Of a stretch of DNA of 64,000 nucleotides, positions 38,759 through 48,100 are shown piece by piece; position 1 is the first letter of the stretch, and each line of letters begins with the position of its first letter. The notes under the pieces are model-generated. The model did not search any database and was not told the origin of the DNA. It saw nothing but the letters and a program-made list of their open reading frames with translations. Origin of the DNA: Burkholderia sp. Bp9142 (lineage in GTDB: Bacteria; Pseudomonadota; Gammaproteobacteria; Burkholderiales; Burkholderiaceae); NCBI RefSeq assembly GCF_003853415.1, contig NZ_QTPP01000001.1:62001-126000 (forward strand), in the 5' to 3' direction. Made by a program: the position numbers and the translations under genes.

Positions 38759-39504
38759 CGCGCATCGGATGCTCGTCCGGCGAAGTTCGTCGATGGCGCC
38801 GGACGTCATGACACCCGGCACATGGCGTGACGAACGACCGGCACCGGCAACTCGAAGGACTCCTCGACGACGGTTCGCCCATTACGAAACGAACCGCGGA
38901 TTATCCCGCCGACGAAGCTGCCATTACAACCAGATCAGGCTTCGAAAATTACAAAACACCGCCGATCTTTTCAAAAGCATTTCAGCTTATTCCATTTAAT
39001 TTTGTTTCATATAATCAGAAAAAGTTTGACATCGAACTTTCGTTCTTGATACCGTCCGATGCAAGCAATCTGACGAATTGCAAACCACGCAATCGATTCC
39101 GCTCGACGCATTTCGCTTCCGCTGCACCGAAGTTCTCGCCGCCGATCGTCGCTTCTTCCGTCGGCGCATGCAACATCCCGATGCATTTCATTGGGCAGCT
39201 GCCGTCCGGCAGCGGGCCGAAGGACCGAACCGAATGAGCAGGACACCGAAACTGTTGCTTTAGCCATCCCGCCCGCCTCAAGCCTGCTGGCGCGGCCGAC
39301 TCGCATCGCGGCGCAGCGCCTCCGTTACCGAGCATTCCAGCATTTCGCCCCCGGAGGAACACCACCCTTCCGGATCGGGCGAAAGGCCCCGTCGCGTCCG
39401 CGCCATCCGCGCGAGCGCGGCGGATATCGGCGGCGCACGATCCGCGCCGCTGTCGACCGTTGTTGTTCGTGCCGTTCGATGTTCAACCGGAGGGGTAATT
39501 CAAA
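38759..39504. other. Intergenic region before the second sedolisin, with an AT-rich patch
   Basis: Right after the pump operon a 9-bp stem hairpin (CGTCCGGCG / CGCCGGACG, 38774-38805) may end its transcript. Between about 38930 and 39075 the sequence becomes clearly AT-rich for this genome and contains a consensus -35-like TTGACA (39026-39031) with only a weak -10 (GATACC, 39048). An open frame of 136 codons (38827-39237) has no protein-like character. The remaining 400 bases form the likely leader of the sedolisin gene, which has GGAGGGG before its ATG. Confidence 0.5.
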
Positions 39505-41337
39505 ATGAATCACGTTGCAGACAAGAATCAAAAGCGCATCCGCATCGTCAAGCTCTCCTTCGCCGCCGCAGCCGCTTCGTTCGGCATGACGGCCGTCCAT
39601 GCCGCACCGGCCGCCGGCTGGACGGAAACGCGCACCAAGGGATTCCTGCCGCTCGTCCAGCAGGGTGAAAGCAGCAGTACCGCCGGCGCGCCGGCGGCCA
39701 GCACCGCCGCCGCTGCCGCGGCTGCAACCGAGATGGCGCCCGGCGAATCGGTCGACATCGTGCTCGGGCTGAACCTGCGCAACGAAGCCCAACTCGACCA
39801 GTACCTGCGCGACCTGCATACGCCCGGCTCGCCGCACTACAAGCAGTTCCTCACGCCGGCGCAGTTCGCCGCGCAGTATGCACCGACCGACCAGCAGGTC
39901 GCGTCCGTCGTCGCGCACCTGCGCAAGGCAGGCTTCGTCAACATCGTGGTCGCGCCGAACCGCCTGCTCGTGTCCGCCTCCGGCACGGCGGCAACGATCA
40001 AGTCTGCCTTCCGCACGGCGCTCAAGCGCTTCACGCGCGACGGCCGCAGCGTCTATGCGAACACCGATGCCGCGCAGGTGCCGAACGCGATCGGCGGCAT
40101 CGTCGGCGCCGTGCTCGGCCTGCAGAACGTCGAACTCATGCATACCGGTGCGGGCAGCAAGCCGCAAGGCAACACCAGCAACCTGACGATCCCGGCGGGC
40201 GCGTCCGCGGTGCCGCACAACCCGACGGAATTCTCGTCGCTCTACGGCGGCGACGGCACGCCGACGGCCTCACAGACCACGGTCGGGATCATCTCCGAAG
40301 GCGACCTGTCGCAGACGGTCAGCGACCTCAATACGTTCGCCGCGAACAACGGCCTCGGTACGATCAGCAGCAGCGTCGTGCAGACGGGTCCGGCAGGCAG
40401 TTCGTACACCGATACATCCGGCACCGTCGAATGGAACCTCGACAGCCAGTCGATCGTCGGCGCCGCCGGCGGCAGCGTGAAACAGGTCGTGTTCTACGCG
40501 GCACCGTCGATGACGCTCACGGCGATCACCGCCGCGTACAACAAGGCGGTGAGCGACAACGTCGCGAAAGTCATCAACGTCTCGCTCGGCGTGTGCGAAT
40601 CGTCCGCGTACAGCACTGGCTCGCAGGCGACCGACGACGCCATCTTCAAGCAGGCCGTCGCGCAGGGGCAGACCTTCTCCGTGTCGGCCGGCGACCACGG
40701 CGCGTACGAATGCGCGAGCGGCAAGCCGTCGCGCTCGACCTACACGGTGAGCGAACCCGCGACGTCGCCGTACGTGATCGCGGTGGGCGGCACGACGCTG
40801 TTCACCAATACGTCGACCAACGCGTACAACAGCGAAATCGTGTGGAACGATCCGAGCTGGCAGCCGGGCACCGTGTGGTCGACGGGCGGCGGCTACAGCA
40901 AGTACGAAACCGCACCGTCGTGGCAATCGTCGAGCCTCACCGGGTCGACCAAGCGCGCGCTGCCGGACGTCGGCTTCGACGCCGACCTGCGCACCGGCGC
41001 GATCCTCGTGGTGAACGGCCAGACGTCCGACACGCTGTGGGGTTCGGGCTACCTGAACAACGAAGGCGGCACGAGTCTCGCCGCGCCGATCTTCACCGGC
41101 ATCTGGGCACGGCTGCAATCGGCGAACAACAACGCGCTCGGCTTCCCGGCGTCGAGCATCTACAAGTACTTCCCGACCAACGCGGCCCTGCTGCACGACG
41201 TGACGTCCGGCAACAACGGCAGCGGCACGTACGGCTACAAGGCGAAGGCCGGCTGGGACGCGACGACGGGCTTCGGCAGCGTGAACATCTCGAAGCTGAA
41301 CACGTTCATCCAGAGCACGTCGGATTTCGCGCGCTGA
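39505..41337 (+). CDS. Secreted serine-carboxyl peptidase, sedolisin family (S53), second copy
   Basis: A 610-residue exported precursor related to the sedolisin at 10 kb. A signal peptide (LSFAAAAASFGMTAVHAA) ends near residue 33. The pro-kumamolisin domain carries an extra Ala/Ser-rich insert (about 55-77). The S53 domain has Glu309 and Asp313 in VEWNLDSQS, the oxyanion Asp397 in SAGDHG and nucleophile Ser524 in GGTSLAAP. The C-terminal calcium-site region is LLHDVTSGNNG ... GWDATTGFG. The conserved catalytic set is complete, so an active acid protease is expected. Strong ribosome-binding site (GGAGGGG). The convergent neighbour is a phospholipase D-family gene. Confidence 0.95.
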   Translation: MNHVADKNQKRIRIVKLSFAAAAASFGMTAVHAAPAAGWTETRTKGFLPLVQQGESSSTAGAPAASTAAAAAAATEMAPGESVDIVLGLNLRNEAQLDQYLRDLHTPGSPHYKQFLTPAQFAAQYAPTDQQVASVVAHLRKAGFVNIVVAPNRLLVSASGTAATIKSAFRTALKRFTRDGRSVYANTDAAQVPNAIGGIVGAVLGLQNVELMHTGAGSKPQGNTSNLTIPAGASAVPHNPTEFSSLYGGDGTPTASQTTVGIISEGDLSQTVSDLNTFAANNGLGTISSSVVQTGPAGSSYTDTSGTVEWNLDSQSIVGAAGGSVKQVVFYAAPSMTLTAITAAYNKAVSDNVAKVINVSLGVCESSAYSTGSQATDDAIFKQAVAQGQTFSVSAGDHGAYECASGKPSRSTYTVSEPATSPYVIAVGGTTLFTNTSTNAYNSEIVWNDPSWQPGTVWSTGGGYSKYETAPSWQSSSLTGSTKRALPDVGFDADLRTGAILVVNGQTSDTLWGSGYLNNEGGTSLAAPIFTGIWARLQSANNNALGFPASSIYKYFPTNAALLHDVTSGNNGSGTYGYKAKAGWDATTGFGSVNISKLNTFIQSTSDFAR

Positions 41338-41354
41338 TCGCGCGATGAGCGGCG

Positions 41355-41397
41355 CGGTTCCGGGCGCGGGTGGTTTCGCACACCCGCCCGGAACCGG
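41355..41397. terminator. Hairpin between convergent sedolisin and phospholipase D-like genes
   Basis: CGGTTCCGGGCG(CG)GGGTG pairs with CACCCGCCCGGAACCG, leaving a two-base bulge and a short loop. No T run is present; it probably still serves as a shared terminator for the two converging genes. Confidence 0.45.
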
Positions 41398-41485
41398 GGG
41401 TACGGCGATCCGCGTGTCGCGGCCGGATCGATGATGCGCGCCCGCGTATGCCGCCCCGCGGTTGTCGCGGGCACGCGGATCACGA

Positions 41486-43036
41486 TCACAGCTGCGATTC
41501 GATCGGAAACAAGCCGAGAAACCACACTTCCATGCGCCGCGCAGCCGACACTTCCGGCTCATGATCGAGCTCGGTCACCGTCCCGTCCGCGTCGGTCTGA
41601 AGCCACTTGAGCCGCCCCTTCCCGGCCGGGTCGGTCCTCGATTCGACTCGCCATGCGATTCGATCGAGCCGCGGCTCCAGGTCCGTCACCACTTCGGACG
41701 CAATGGCCGGACTTTCGCAATAAACGCCGATCTCGGTGTTGAGATTCAGCGAGCGCGGATCGAGATTCATCGACCCGATGAAGATGTTCTTGCGATCGAA
41801 CACATACGTCTTCGCGTGCAGCGACGCACGCGACGAGCCGATGATCACCTGCTTCGAGATGCTCTTGTCGCCGGATGGCCGCCGCTCGTAAAGCCGCACG
41901 CCGGCTTCCACCAGATCGCGGCGATAGCGCCGGTAGCCCGCATGCACGGCCGCCACGTCGGTCGACGCGAGCGAGTTGGTCAGGATCGTCACGCTCACGC
42001 CGCGCGCCGTGAGCGCACGCAGCCGTTCGACCATGTCCTTGCCCGGCACGAAATACGGCGACACGATCAGCAGTTCGTGCTCGGGCCGCAACGCGAGCGC
42101 ACGCAGTTGCGGCATCAGGTGCCCTTCGCTGTCCTTCGGGGCCCGGGCGATCTTCGCCGGATCGTCGTACAGGACCGTCGCATGCCCCCAAGACAGCTCC
42201 GTGCCCTGGCCATGCACGATCTGGTCGAGCCGGTGGCGCGCCTCGAGCACGTACGGATTGTCCTCCATCGCGCGCAGGTAATCGCGCAGCCGTTCGCGCT
42301 CCCGATCGAGGCCGCCCGGCGCCGCGTCATGCCCGACCAGCGCATTGATCGAAAACGCATAGGGTGAATTCCAGAACGTGTCGAACTCGGTCGAGATGTC
42401 GTTCACGACGGGACCGTGCACGACCACGTCGAGGTCGCCGAACTCCAGCATCGACGACGCGCCGAAGTACTCGTCGCCGATGTTGCGGCCGCCGACGATC
42501 GCCGCCTGGTTGTCCGCGATCATCGCCTTGTTGTGCATGCGCCGATTGACGCGCGAGAACTCGAGCACCGTGCCGATCTTCTTGAAGTGGCGCGTGGCAA
42601 CCGGATTGAAGAGCCGGATCTCGATGTTCGGATGCGAACTGATCTCGAGCAGCTTGCGGTCGTCCGCGTTCGTGCCGAGATCGTCGAGCAGCGCGCGCAC
42701 GCGTACGCCGCGATCGGCCGCGCGGATGATCGCGTCCGCGAGTTCGTGTCCGGTCAGGTCGTCGTGCCAGATGTAGTACTGGAGGTCCAGGGAGCGGTCC
42801 GCGCGATCGGCAAGCAGCACGCGCGCATCGAGGGCATCGACGGGATCGCGCAGCAGGTGAAACGCGTCCTGCCCTGGATGGGCGGCAGCCTGTTGACGAA
42901 ATGCCGTACCGAGGCGAGTGTTTCCGGTATCGGTGTATGCATGCGTCGGCGCGCGGTCGACCTGCGGCGGCAGGCTGGCGCACGCGGCAAGCATCAGCAA
43001 CGAGAGAATCGCACCCCACGAACGCAGCATGGTCAT
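41486..43036 (-). CDS. Phospholipase D-family lipoprotein (ClsC-type cardiolipin synthase-like)
   Basis: A 516-residue protein with a lipoprotein-like signal (SWGAILSLLMLAAC). Both catalytic HKD motifs are present: HNKAMIADNQAAIVGGRNIGDEYF and HAKTYVFDRKNIFIGSMNLDPRS. Other family marks are DLQYYIWHDDLTGHELADAIIRAADRGVRVRALLDDLGT and LLIVSPYFVPGKDMVERL. It resembles E. coli ClsC (YmdC), which makes cardiolipin from phosphatidylglycerol and phosphatidylethanolamine. ATG 43036 gives the signal; an ATG six bases later is equivalent. This gene has normal GC-rich codons and marks the left edge of the accessory island. Confidence 0.92.
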   Translation of the reverse strand: MTMLRSWGAILSLLMLAACASLPPQVDRAPTHAYTDTGNTRLGTAFRQQAAAHPGQDAFHLLRDPVDALDARVLLADRADRSLDLQYYIWHDDLTGHELADAIIRAADRGVRVRALLDDLGTNADDRKLLEISSHPNIEIRLFNPVATRHFKKIGTVLEFSRVNRRMHNKAMIADNQAAIVGGRNIGDEYFGASSMLEFGDLDVVVHGPVVNDISTEFDTFWNSPYAFSINALVGHDAAPGGLDRERERLRDYLRAMEDNPYVLEARHRLDQIVHGQGTELSWGHATVLYDDPAKIARAPKDSEGHLMPQLRALALRPEHELLIVSPYFVPGKDMVERLRALTARGVSVTILTNSLASTDVAAVHAGYRRYRRDLVEAGVRLYERRPSGDKSISKQVIIGSSRASLHAKTYVFDRKNIFIGSMNLDPRSLNLNTEIGVYCESPAIASEVVTDLEPRLDRIAWRVESRTDPAGKGRLKWLQTDADGTVTELDHEPEVSAARRMEVWFLGLFPIESQL

Positions 43037-43093
43037 GCCTACTCTATAGGCCACACAAGCGGTGCCCCCCACGGCTGCGTCCCAGCACAGAAA

Positions 43094-44806
43094 CTATTCG
43101 GCCGTCGCATTGCCTGTCTCGGCGATATGCAGAAGCACGATTCTTTGGTCTGCATACCACCTTGCCAGACATTCGCGGTCATGGCAGGTTTTCTCGCGGT
43201 AGTTCCACTGCTCCAGGGTTCGCGTCTTGAAAGCTACCTGGTCCGTGACAGCCGCCTTTGCTTTGGCATATACGGCAGCCAGCTCGACGTCAGCCGCAGC
43301 CAACTGGGCATCGGTGCAAATAAGGTGTTCAGCTACCGAATGCGCCTTGCTGCAATCGTAGCTTGTCCGAAGGGTCGATTGTGCCGGAGCGAGTGCGGCT
43401 GTGTCTGAAGCCACGGTGGTCTCCGTCGAGTGCACCCACTCGGCGAGCGGAGTTGAATCCAGCGGCAGGTCCTTCCATGTCACCCTTTTGGTGATGGCCT
43501 TACCGGATGAGGCGTCGACAGTTTCCCGAAACACAAAATCACCCTTGCCCGTAGATGCATCAATTGCAAACGCGGCTGCATCCGACCCACAAGCACCTGC
43601 CTTGCATCCTTGCCCTACTAAAAAGCCGTCTCGCAACTCGATGCCTCTGGAATTCGCAACCGCGAGCCGGTCAACGAATCGCTTCCAGTCTGCCTTGGAA
43701 GCGTGGTTGAAGGGCGCGCGAAACCGCTTATCGGTAACCACGTCGGCCGGTAGCTTTCCGACCATCCAACCGAAGTCGAGTTGCTTTCCGCCCCCTCGTA
43801 CTGTGTCAGCGGCGACGCTCGACGCCGCTGACACAGCTTTCTCGGCACCTTGCGTCATCGTCGCTGGCTGATACGCATTCGGTGTTCGATACGACCACGC
43901 AATCGCAGAAACGGCTACAAGCAGAATGCCGAAGCCGATTGCCTTGACATGCGTGTTGTCCCGAACCGCACCAAGTGCCGGGCGCCCGGACACCTCAACA
44001 GCCAACAACGCGTCGAACCGCTCGTTGGCATCCGCAATCGTGTTTGCAACAGCAGTTTTTTTCTTGCTGAACGATACGAGGCTGAAGCCCCCAAACGCAA
44101 ACGCGACCAGGAGCAGAATAAGGCCAGCGACAATGCCACCCATGAACAGGAGAAACGCTGCTATGAGCCCCACAACCAACGGGGCCTTTAACGTGGGTGC
44201 CACGGGCCACGAGCGCACCACGCTTGCAAGGGTGGCGGCTTCGTTCGCCAGTTGCCCTCTATCGCCGAGGTTTTCTGAACACTTGCGCTCGACTTCATAG
44301 ACCGCAAGCATCGCCTTCTCTTTCTCAGCGAGCGATATCGAGCCGATGTCGACGGCTAACTTAATCGCCTTGGTCGTAGCTTCAAACTCGAGGGCCAGCG
44401 TCTCGACGAATCCTTGATGCTCCGCGAGCGTTACTGCATCCGCCAAATCCTCTCGTCGAACGTAGACACCGTGCGACATGAAGTACAGCAACAGCGCATT
44501 CGCCGTGCGCTCCTGCACCTGGACCACGAAGTCTCGAGCTGCCTGCTCCCGTTTCGAGAGACGTTCAGTGCTCGCAGAATCGATGCGACCACTCCCGGCA
44601 ACCACGGAGCGCACTGGATTCGATGTACGTGTTGCGTGGGTGTTCTGGGTAAAGCGAATACCCGTGCCAGGAATACTAGCAGTCACACGGCCGCGAGAAT
44701 TGTACGTGAATCCTTTGCCACCAATCGACGTACTGACACCGCTCTTGCTGACGTTCAGACGAACGCCAGGCGCAATCTTTATGCTCTTCCTGAAACCCCA
44801 GCCCAT
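43094..44806 (-). CDS. DUF4236 membrane protein with lysozyme-inhibitor-like C-terminal modules
   Basis: A 570-residue mosaic. Residues 1-52 are a DUF4236 domain (MGWGFRKSIKIAPGVRLNVSKSG, TSIGGKGFTYNSRGR). A helical part (about 80-200) leads to two adjacent transmembrane segments (208-246) and a third (about 288-305). Residues about 340-460 contain a Cys-bounded loop GCKAGACG that recalls the CKPHxC loop of Ivy-type inhibitors. Residues about 483-560 match the LprI/DUF1311 pattern (YDCSKAHSVAEHLICTDAQLAAADVELA ... WNYREKTC...ECL) with four cysteines. The C-terminal part is probably periplasmic. Codon use is less GC-rich than in the flanks. It follows the giant helicase-nuclease gene in the same direction after 306 bp. 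Actual function unknown. Confidence 0.82.
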   Translation of the reverse strand: MGWGFRKSIKIAPGVRLNVSKSGVSTSIGGKGFTYNSRGRVTASIPGTGIRFTQNTHATRTSNPVRSVVAGSGRIDSASTERLSKREQAARDFVVQVQERTANALLLYFMSHGVYVRREDLADAVTLAEHQGFVETLALEFEATTKAIKLAVDIGSISLAEKEKAMLAVYEVERKCSENLGDRGQLANEAATLASVVRSWPVAPTLKAPLVVGLIAAFLLFMGGIVAGLILLLVAFAFGGFSLVSFSKKKTAVANTIADANERFDALLAVEVSGRPALGAVRDNTHVKAIGFGILLVAVSAIAWSYRTPNAYQPATMTQGAEKAVSAASSVAADTVRGGGKQLDFGWMVGKLPADVVTDKRFRAPFNHASKADWKRFVDRLAVANSRGIELRDGFLVGQGCKAGACGSDAAAFAIDASTGKGDFVFRETVDASSGKAITKRVTWKDLPLDSTPLAEWVHSTETTVASDTAALAPAQSTLRTSYDCSKAHSVAEHLICTDAQLAAADVELAAVYAKAKAAVTDQVAFKTRTLEQWNYREKTCHDRECLARWYADQRIVLLHIAETGNATAE

Positions 44807-45112
44807 TTTTAGCCCCGTATTGTCTCAATTCGTTTCGTCAGCTGGTGCTACCCATCAAGCCCCTGCTTGTAAAGACGAGCGCGTTGGTGGGCCTCCAGTG
44901 AAGTCCCTCCCACGACGTTCGACCAGACTCTCGCCAGGCGAGCCTTACTCACTGCCGAGACCTTGCTCAGACCAATCGCGTACCGTCGCGATAACACCCG
45001 ACTCGTTACCATGGCCGACCAGCAGCATTTCTATAGCAAGCGCCTTGAGGTCGCCTAGCGAGATTCGTCAACAGAGCGTGCGGTGCTATCGGCGGCCCGT
45101 CTGAACTCCACG
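44807..45112. other. Interval between the giant helicase-nuclease and DUF4236 genes with a possible frameshifted small gene
   Basis: On the minus strand a GTG at 45120 overlaps the end of the giant gene and opens a short frame ending at TAG (45055-45057). One base out of register, the frame continues as a protein-like segment (LGDLKALAIEMLLVGHGNESG, VIATVRDWSEQGLGSE) to TAA at 44945-44947. Joining the two would give about 58 residues. No other element is recognised; the remaining bases probably form the leader of the DUF4236 gene. Confidence 0.4.
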
Positions 45113-48100
45113 TTATTCACATCGCCATGCTTGCTCCAAACGCTCCCTGCTCGCGCCGCGCAGCCGAAGAAGGCCCAGCTCTCGACTCATGGCGTTGAGC
45201 CCTGACTCTTCGTCATGTCCCTCGGCTTGCAGTTTCGTCGCAAGCATTCTCAGTTCTGAGATTGAAACCTCATCTACCGGTCGTGTAGCTCCGGGCAGCG
45301 GACTTCTGAACGCTAAAGATGCCTTATTACCGACAGTCTTAGGCCAGATAAACAGGCCAACATCTTCAGTCTCTGCATCGAAGTGCTTCGACGCGAGGTC
45401 GATCACGCGATTCAGAATGCGAGAGCCGGTTCGGGACCATCCATGCGCGCGAGCAATACGTCTTGCCAGAACCTCGTCGCGCACGGGTCCCTCGACGTTG
45501 ACGACTGCTGTAATCATCGCGAGCAGACGCTCGTCGTAAGAGTGAGCGAAGAACAGCTCCGGGTCACGCTCGTGGTCGGAAATCGTCAAGTCAACTTCAA
45601 CGAATATCGCCTCCTCGCGCTCAACGGATATCGGCGTTGACGCGGCGCGAGCGTACATGACCAGCGCTTCATCTTCGGAGACTGCAGCCTTCGATACCAG
45701 CTTCGGCGCAACATCTTCTACTGCATCTGCGTTGCTGAATCCGCTACCTGAACCCGATTTTGCGGCGGCGAGGACCTCTTCCGCGATTGCTGCAGCGCTC
45801 TGCATCTCCGCTGCCTCCGCTTCTCGTCTGACGGCAAGCAAAGCTCGCAGTTGACTATCCACCTTCTCGAGGGTTCCCGGCATGTCAACCCACCAGTCTG
45901 TTGACCAGATTCGGACGATTTCCCAACCAAGTCCTCTCAGAACCTGCTCGCGCAGCTTATCGCGGTCACGAGCCGTCGCTGAGCGATGGTAGGTCGCGCC
46001 ATCACATTCAACGCCTGCCAGATAGCGGCCAGGAGCATCGGGGTCCACCACGCCAAGGTCGATACGGAACGCCGATACGCCCACCTGAGGATGAACCGTC
46101 CAGCCCCTCTCCGCCAGTGCCACGCACACTGCCTTCTCAAACGGGCTATCGAAGTCGCCAATGCTGCCGGCAACGGCTTCACCCAAAGCGCGAGCTCCTC
46201 GCTCGGCAAACTCGAGGAAGTGCTTCAAGTCTCGAACACCCAGCGCCTGCGTTCGGGACAGGTCCATCTTCTCCGGCTTGAAGCTGCCAAACACACGCAG
46301 TTCCTGGCGGGCACGCGTGATAGCAACATTGAGGCGCCGCTCCCCACCTTGCTGGTTCATCGGACCGAAGTTCATCGGCATCGTGCCATCAATGCCAGGG
46401 CCATAAGTAATCGAGAAGTACATAATGTCCCGCTCGTCACCTTGAACGCTTTCCAAATTCTTGACGAACACCGGCTCAAGCGCTGACTCGGCAAAGTGCG
46501 GCTCGATTGACGGGTCCTTGCGACGCTCCTCGTCAAGGAGGTCTTCAATCAGGCGCTGCTGCTCGGTGTTGAACGTGACGACACCGACCGTCATCCTACT
46601 GTCGATGAATCCCGGGGACTTCAATCTGCCGACCAAGTCGGCCACAAGCGCCTTCGCCTCTGGTTTGTTGGTACGGGCTCCACCGCGCTCGTACTGGCCG
46701 TCGGTCACGAGATTGAAGCTGACAGCCCTGTCGTTGGTGACGGGACTCGGGAATGTAACCAGGTCGCCGCTGTAGTACCGGTAGTTCGAGAAGGCAATAA
46801 GGCTCTCGTGCCGGCTGCGGTAGTGCCACGACAGTTTCATCGTCGGCAGGTTCGCTCCGATACATTCCTCCAGAATGCTCTCGAGTTCCGCCTCGACATC
46901 CGTATCGTCGACGTCGGATTCCGCACGGTCGAAGAAGCTGGTCGGCGGGAGCTGCTTCGGGTCACCGACCATGATGACTTGCCGCGCCCGCGCCATTGCA
47001 CCAATCGCATCCCAGACCGGAATCTGAGAAGCTTCGTCGAAGACCACGACATCAAAGTCAGAGGTTTCGGCCGGTAGATACTGGGCAATCGACAGCGGGC
47101 TCATGAGCAGACAAGGGGTCAATCTAAGAATTGCACCAGAAGCCTTCGACATAAGTTCGCGCAACGGAAGATGTCGGGTCTTCTTCTGCATCTCATAACG
47201 CAGGAGCCCCCACTCGGAGCCCAGTGCGACCCTCGCCGGCGAAGGAAGACCGGACGAAAGTTGCGCTCTGACCCAGGCCCGAGTCAGAGCGACGAACTGC
47301 TCATCAAGCTCGCGGAAATCCTGGATGCGTTTTTCGTGCTCGGCGGACACAAAGTTACGCAGAACCTCGTCGCCATCCACGACCGCATTCAACCACCAGC
47401 GGCAGTAGTTAGTCTCAAAGACCGCCTTCACCTGCCCACGCTGAATATTGCCGTCTTCGATACCTGAAACCAATGGGGCCAATCCCACCGAAAGCGCATG
47501 CTGACGGACTTTCCGCCAGGCGCACCAGAGTTTCAGCCGGTTAGCATTCTGCACCACCTGCCTAGCGCGTTCCGCTACTTGTCCGGGGAGAAGCGAATGA
47601 AGAGTCGCGTGTTCCGAAGATACCAGCCCGCCGGCCGTAGCAAATTGAGCGACAACTTCATTAAACGACTGCAGCGCTTCGGCATAGGTGCACCCCGTAC
47701 CAGCAACAATGCCTGACGGTTCAAGCAGAATATTGCCGTCGCCAAGCAGAAGGGCGACCGGGGCTTTGACCGCTGCAAGCAGTTCAGGTGTATTCGCGAG
47801 GTTAGCCAGTGCGGCCGAGAGAGACTCGAAAAACTTGAGGGCCGGCTCAATGCCATCAATCTTGGTTTGCAGACCGCTCCACAGACCGGACGTCTTGCCT
47901 GGCAGGTCTGCGAACTCCTGAATTCGGGCATGCAACGAAACCAACTCGCGCATGTTTCGTATGTCGGTGGCCGCGGTTGGGCCGGCGCGTCCAGACTCGA
48001 TTACCGTATATCCGTCATCCACCCAGTGGGTTTCTGCTCGTGCAGCAGAGAGCGCTCCTTGAAAAGGCACGTATGCCTTCGCGACTACAACATCAGTTTT

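Noticed and set aside
38827..39237. A 136-codon open frame across the AT-rich patch
   Set aside because: Overlaps likely regulatory sequence, mixed composition, no initiation signal and no family resemblance.
43050..43085. Search for a second copy of the tRNA 3' end at the left island edge
   Set aside because: Only a short C-run resemblance (GGTGCCCCCC) is present; not long enough to call an attachment site.
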